This document shows positions 59,991-64,000 of a stretch of DNA of 64,000 bases, piece after piece. The notes under the pieces were generated by a model. The model worked only from the letters and a program-made list of their open reading frames with translations. It had not been told where the DNA came from and searched no databases. A program made the translations under genes and the position numbers. Location: positions 1-64,000 of the forward strand of contig CANKZR010000005.1 in assembly GCA_947488625.1 (NCBI GenBank). Reading direction: 5' to 3'. Numbering within the stretch: the first letter of the stretch is position 1; each line of letters begins with the position of its first letter. The stretch is from an uncultured Sphingomonadaceae bacterium (GTDB lineage: Bacteria > Pseudomonadota > Alphaproteobacteria > Sphingomonadales > Sphingomonadaceae).

Positions 59991-62536
59991 GCCTCTCCTT
60001 CCACGCCAGCAACGAGCGCGATGGCCTTGTCGAGCGGCATGCCGTCTTCGACATGGGTGTGGATTGCAGCGTAGGTGTCGGGATCGGAGGAGAAGATCGT
60101 TGCCGAGAGCGGGTCGAGCACGAGCCGCCCGACCGCTTCGACCTCGGGGCCCTTGATGTAGAGCTCGCTGTATTCGGACCCCGAGCGCTTCAATGAACGG
60201 ATCAGCGTCTCGGTGCGGTCGTCCATGTCGAGCCGCGCTTCCTTGCGGAAATCGGCGATGGTCTCGGGCTTCTGCTGGAGCACCAGCATCCAGTCGCTGT
60301 TTTCCAGCGCAGCACGCGCGCCGTCGGACTTGTAATAGTCGTTGAGCGACTGGGTGGCAGTGGCGAGCGCGCCGCCATATTTGCGCGCCGTCCTGGCATA
60401 GGTCTCGACGAACTCGCCCATCGAGCCGCCCTTGAGCATGGCCCAGGCCTCGTCGATCAGCAGCAGTTTCCTGGTCGACCGCGATGAGCGCGTCATCGCC
60501 TGGCCGGTCATGAACATGATCGCCGAGAGGACCACGCTCCTCAATTCCTCGCGGCTAGCGAGGTCGCTCATCTCGAAGACGGTGAAATCGTCGTCGAAGG
60601 CAAAACTGGCCTTGCCAGAAAAGAACCCGGCATAGCTGCCGCCGCGGCAGAAGGGCGCGATGGCGAGTGCAAGTTCCTTGCCGGTCTCGTTCTCGCCTTC
60701 GTGCAAGGCATGGGCGACATCGTCGATCGATCCGCCACTGCCGAGGCTCGCCCAGACCTGCGAAATCGCCTTGTCGATAAGGCCGCGTTCGGTGTCCGAA
60801 GGCGCGGTGCTTGGCCGCGCCATCTGCCCGACAATCGCTTTCACCATGGCGAAGCAGTCGAGGCGGTAGTCTTCGTCTCCTTCCGCGCGGGCATCGTCGA
60901 TCAGCGAGAAGGGATTGAGCGAAAACCCCGAGGCGAGCGTGAACTCAACAAAACGCCCGCCCTGGAGCTTCACCGAATGCTCGAAACTGCGCCCGTCATC
61001 GATGACGACGACCTTGGCGCCCGCACCGCGCAGGGCTGCGCAGAGTTCCTGCAGCAGGACCGACTTGCCCGAGCCCGATTTGCCGCAGATGGCAATATTG
61101 TGGTTGCCAGCCCCATTCTCGAACGGCGACCAGAAGAAGGGCTGGCCGCGCCTGCCGACGAGCAGCAGGTGCGGGACGGGGCCGCCCAAGTACTCGCCCT
61201 GCATCGGGGCGATATTGGCGGCCGTGGTCGACAGCATGGTGCGAAGGCGCTTGAGGCGCGTCATATCCGCTGCGAGCCCGTCGGCAAGGCTCAGGGGGAA
61301 AGCGGCTACCAGCCCCTGCAATTGCAGAAAACGTTCGTCGGCCAGATCCCAGCCTGCTGCCTTGTAGATCGCCTTCACCACGCGTTCGTGGGCATCGCCT
61401 TCGCCGAGCGGCGAATAGGTGGTGAGCCCGTAGAAGAGCTTGACCAACTTCTTGCCTTCCTGGAGCTCTGCCTGGACGTGCTTCCATTCAGCCGATTGCT
61501 CGCCAAGGCGTGGCAGGAAGCGCGCGCTCTTGGTATCGGCGAGGCTGGTCGTGCGCATGAACTTGTAGCCTGCACGCGCGGCGGCTGCTTCCTGGTCGGG
61601 ATAGACGAGGCACAGCATGGTCGCTGCAGGGCAGGGGAAGCGCAGCTTGTCGGTGAACATGTCGCCGATCAGCCGCGCGCATTCCCACGGCGCCCAGCGT
61701 TCGGGCGCAGTGCGGAAGGCATAGTTGCGCAGGTCAAAGCGGTCGGGATAGCAAGCGCCGACCTGCGGCACGCCTTGCCGGTCGCGTCCGGTCTCGCGGA
61801 AACGCTCGGTGCGCAAGATCAGCCGGTCGTCCTCGACCTCCAATTCGATGTCGCGGCGGATCGCCTGGACATCCAGGGTCTCGTGGGGGTTCCAGTCGAT
61901 CCGATCAGGCTCGCGCGCTGTGGTAGGCGAGGTCAGCTCGTCGATCAGCGCGAGGAGGCCTGCCGGTTCCAGCGGCGCGGCATGGAGGCCCAGCGAGTGA
62001 AGCATGCCGAGAAGGCCCTCGCGGCATTCGGTGAGTTCAGCATCGGTGATGCTGCCGGGCACCGGCACGCCCAGGGAGACGACCAGACGGCTGCTGCGGG
62101 CATGGAACGGCGCATGCGCGCTCCCCGATTGCCAGACGAGATCGTAGAACCGGCTCGTGCGGGCCCGCGCAATGGCTTCGTAGATCCCGCCCTGCTCGTA
62201 GCGGGGGGCGAACCAGGGTCCGACGACATTGCCGATCCTGGGTGAGGAGAAGTTGAGCACCTGCAGGCAGGCACCGGGCGGCAGGCCTTCGGAGAAGAAC
62301 TGGCCAAGGATCTCGCCGGTACGCTCGTCCGCGCCGACCAGCGGGGTCACTTCGAGCACGAAGCCTTTCGAGGCACGGTTGCGGTAGAGCCCCGCACGTT
62401 CGTCGTAAACGCGGTAGGGCAGCCAGTCCGAGAGCATGTCGAGCGCGAAATGCGCCGCACCTGTCTCGGCACGGTCGGTATCGGCGAACAGGCCTGCCAT
62501 GAGCGCGTCGCGCGCGGCGGCAAAGGAGAGATTCAT
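59987..62536 (-). CDS. traC: TraC (VirB4-family) secretion ATPase
   Basis: The 849-residue protein has an N-terminal TraC_F-type domain and a C-terminal motor with Walker A CGKSGSGKSVLLQEL (about residue 483), Walker B LLLIDEAWAMLKGG (about 685) and a following RKYGGALATATQSLNDY. It powers pilus assembly at the inner membrane. It overlaps both neighbours by 4 bp. A long plus-strand frame across it (60701-62245) is a shadow. Confidence 0.93.
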   Translation of the reverse strand: MNLSFAAARDALMAGLFADTDRAETGAAHFALDMLSDWLPYRVYDERAGLYRNRASKGFVLEVTPLVGADERTGEILGQFFSEGLPPGACLQVLNFSSPRIGNVVGPWFAPRYEQGGIYEAIARARTSRFYDLVWQSGSAHAPFHARSSRLVVSLGVPVPGSITDAELTECREGLLGMLHSLGLHAAPLEPAGLLALIDELTSPTTAREPDRIDWNPHETLDVQAIRRDIELEVEDDRLILRTERFRETGRDRQGVPQVGACYPDRFDLRNYAFRTAPERWAPWECARLIGDMFTDKLRFPCPAATMLCLVYPDQEAAAARAGYKFMRTTSLADTKSARFLPRLGEQSAEWKHVQAELQEGKKLVKLFYGLTTYSPLGEGDAHERVVKAIYKAAGWDLADERFLQLQGLVAAFPLSLADGLAADMTRLKRLRTMLSTTAANIAPMQGEYLGGPVPHLLLVGRRGQPFFWSPFENGAGNHNIAICGKSGSGKSVLLQELCAALRGAGAKVVVIDDGRSFEHSVKLQGGRFVEFTLASGFSLNPFSLIDDARAEGDEDYRLDCFAMVKAIVGQMARPSTAPSDTERGLIDKAISQVWASLGSGGSIDDVAHALHEGENETGKELALAIAPFCRGGSYAGFFSGKASFAFDDDFTVFEMSDLASREELRSVVLSAIMFMTGQAMTRSSRSTRKLLLIDEAWAMLKGGSMGEFVETYARTARKYGGALATATQSLNDYYKSDGARAALENSDWMLVLQQKPETIADFRKEARLDMDDRTETLIRSLKRSGSEYSELYIKGPEVEAVGRLVLDPLSATIFSSDPDTYAAIHTHVEDGMPLDKAIALVAGVEGEA

Positions 62537-63099
62537 TCCTCGGCTCCTTGGGGTTCAGGAGGGTGGGGCACCCGGTCGGTTGTCATGGGACCGACGGGTG
62601 CCCCGGTTTCCGGCGCGACTGCGCCGGGCGAGGCCGGAACGGGCTGCCAAGGGGGGAGTGGCATTTCCGGCGCTTGCTCGGGTGTTTCAGGATGGTTTGC
62701 GGTGGCTGACCTTCCGACATCGGCAATCGAGTTGCCAATCGCACGCAGAACCTCGCCCGTGCGCTGCGGCGCGCGCCAGCTGGCACTTGCCGGTTCGGGC
62801 AGGGTCACATGGACCACGCGCGCTTCGTGCGTCCGGCCTGCTTCGTCGCGCCAGGGGGCGAGCACGATCCGCAGGCTCTGGCCATTCCCGCTGGCGGTCG
62901 ATGCTCCGGCCACCAGCGCGGTGCTCGGCTGCGCATCGATCCCTGTTGCGGCTGCATCGATCAGCGTGGTCGGCGCGCATGACCCTTCGGGCGCGCGGCA
63001 GGCGAAGTCGCCCGACACATTGCCGCCCAGCGTCGAGCAGCCGCCCGTAAGCATCAGAAAGGCCAAGCCCGGTGCGCGCAAGTGCGAGAGCGCGCTCAC
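62533..63099 (-). CDS. traV: TraV outer-membrane lipoprotein
   Basis: The 188-residue protein has a lipoprotein signal ending LTGGCSTLGG (lipid Cys near residue 21), then two further cysteines (FACRAPEGSC), as in TraV. The C-terminal half is proline-rich. It forms the outer-membrane ring with TraK and TraB. It is coupled to traC and dsbC by 4-bp overlaps. Confidence 0.87.
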   Translation of the reverse strand: MSALSHLRAPGLAFLMLTGGCSTLGGNVSGDFACRAPEGSCAPTTLIDAAATGIDAQPSTALVAGASTASGNGQSLRIVLAPWRDEAGRTHEARVVHVTLPEPASASWRAPQRTGEVLRAIGNSIADVGRSATANHPETPEQAPEMPLPPWQPVPASPGAVAPETGAPVGPMTTDRVPHPPEPQGAEE

Positions 63100-63959
63100 T
63101 TGCGTTGCTCCTTCGCAGGGGCCGCAAACTCGCGCAGCGTGGCCGCATCGCGGTAGCCGTGAAGCACTGCGCCATCGCTCGCACGAACGATGACCGGGGT
63201 GCCGCCAAAGCCGTTGGCACGCGCGAAGGCCTCGTTGGCATCGAGCCCACGCGTTTCCGCACAGCTCGCGCCGCTCGGATCGAGTGCTCCCTCATAGGCC
63301 TGGTGAAGCGCGCGTCCCGGATCGCTCGCGCAGATCACGGTCTCGGCAAGGCGGCGGCTTTGAGAGCCGAGGATGGAGATCGGTCGTTCCTCGATCCAAA
63401 CACCCGCCTTGCCGAGTTCATCGACCAGGCGGCGGCAATAGCCGCACTGGAAATCGGAGAAGACGATGAGCTTTGGACCCTTTTTGTTCCCCCAGTGAAT
63501 TGCCCCTTCGGCGGGCAGGGTAGAAAGATCGACTGTGTCGACCGCAGGCGCGCTTGCGGAATTTTCGTTTGCAGACGGCTTGGCGCGGGCTGCACCTGCG
63601 GCGATCAGGTCGGGGTTGAGTTCGAGCAGCCGCGAGGCGGTGACATCGCGCCGCTCTTCCATGTCGTAGAGGCGCCCGACCAGAAGGTAGCGCGCGCTCT
63701 TGTCGATATAGAACAGCGTCTCGCCCGAGACGACTTCGCACCAGGGACCAAACCTGTCGCAGGCGATCTCGTCGATCGGCGTCTTGGGCAAGCGCAGTTG
63801 CAGCGCCTCAGCGACCTCGCTCGCCAGATCCTGCGCGGTTGCCGGCATGGCGGTGACCGCGCTGACGCCTACGGTCAGGACAGCGGCTGCGCTGCTGGCT
63901 GCAATGGCGACATGGGCAAAGCGCGCCTTGAGGCCAGGCTGGTTCTCGGAAAAGTTCAT
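63096..63959 (-). CDS. dsbC: DsbC-family thiol-disulphide isomerase
   Basis: The 287-residue protein has an N-terminal membrane/signal segment (about residues 15-40), a DsbC-like dimerisation region, and a thioredoxin fold with VFSDFQCGYCRRLVDEL (Cys-Gly-Tyr-Cys, about 172) and a cis-proline TPVIV (about 253). It would isomerise disulphides of TraN, TraU and TraH. It overlaps the upstream gene and traV by 4 bp each. Confidence 0.9.
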   Translation of the reverse strand: MNFSENQPGLKARFAHVAIAASSAAAVLTVGVSAVTAMPATAQDLASEVAEALQLRLPKTPIDEIACDRFGPWCEVVSGETLFYIDKSARYLLVGRLYDMEERRDVTASRLLELNPDLIAAGAARAKPSANENSASAPAVDTVDLSTLPAEGAIHWGNKKGPKLIVFSDFQCGYCRRLVDELGKAGVWIEERPISILGSQSRRLAETVICASDPGRALHQAYEGALDPSGASCAETRGLDANEAFARANGFGGTPVIVRASDGAVLHGYRDAATLREFAAPAKEQRK

Positions 63960-64000
63960 TGGGGTGTGCTCCTGACATGGACGCCGTCGAGAAAGACGAT
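63956..64000 (-). CDS. 3' end of an upstream transfer gene (possibly traB)
   Basis: Fourteen codons (IVFLDGVHVRSTPQ) run in from the right edge and stop at 63956-63958, overlapping dsbC by 4 bp. In F-like operons of this layout traB often precedes dsbC/traV, so traB is the best guess. Confidence 0.5.
   Translation of the reverse strand: MVFLDGVHVRSTPQ

Noticed and set aside
60701-62245. 514-codon plus-strand open frame across traC
   Set aside because: It is a high-GC shadow frame opposite intact TraC motifs; its sequence has no recognisable domain.
1-64000. CRISPR array, tRNA or rRNA genes
   Set aside because: No regularly spaced repeats or RNA-gene cloverleaf sequences were seen by eye in the gaps; most gaps are too short.

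Overview
The window reads as part of a large conjugative element (plasmid or integrative conjugative element) of an alphaproteobacterium, most likely a sphingomonad (Sphingomonadales). The evidence is GC-rich codon use and a backbone of genes that travel together in such elements: a strawberry-notch-type helicase, a long ParB-like protein, ArdC, a DUF2493 protein, a small SSB, a MobF relaxase with its coupling protein, and a complete run of F-type type IV secretion genes. I see no replication initiator, rRNA or tRNA gene.

Layout. 0-11.4 kb is backbone: helicase C-terminus, ParB, an inserted exporter/Lrp pair (4.1-5.6 kb), ArdC, small conserved unknowns, ssb and a 73-residue gene. 11.4-31.9 kb is cargo. 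It starts with two tyrosine recombinases whose frames overlap by 4 bp. Next comes a drug-efflux cassette (ABC1 kinase, MarR, EmrA, EmrB, outer-membrane channel, thioesterase, hydrolase). It ends with a defence segment: a DUF4145 protein, a single-chain type IIG restriction-modification enzyme, and a Gabija pair (OLD-family nuclease plus UvrD-like helicase). The Gabija nuclease gene is cut by an in-frame TAA. At 31.9-33.8 kb the ssb block and the 73-residue-gene block occur a second time, so the cargo lies between two diverged copies of the same backbone segments. 34.3-40 kb holds a relaxosome accessory protein, the TraD coupling protein and the TraI/TrwC relaxase.

40-48.2 kb is the most unusual part: two apparent operons plus a single gene, visibly less GC-rich than the backbone. 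One operon encodes an HTH regulator, a phosphoribosyltransferase-like protein, an ORC/CDC6-type ATPase and an unrecognised Rossmann-like protein. Divergent from it, across a near-perfect 35-bp dyad, is a NADAR-domain gene. Convergent with NADAR is a coupled pair: a SIS-HAD fusion and a PfkB kinase. I propose this is a nucleotide/ribose-centred conflict (defence) module. The parts are recognisable, the combination is not one I can name, and the function is inference.

48.3-49.6 kb carries a CI/LexA-like repressor facing two small genes, with two copies of an inverted repeat between them. From 64 kb down to 49.6 kb on the minus strand runs one tightly overlapping transfer operon: (traB?)-dsbC-traV-traC-orf-trbI-S26 peptidase-traW-traU-trbC-traN-traF-traH-traG. 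It builds the F-type channel and mating-pair apparatus that would export the strand processed by the relaxase and coupling protein.
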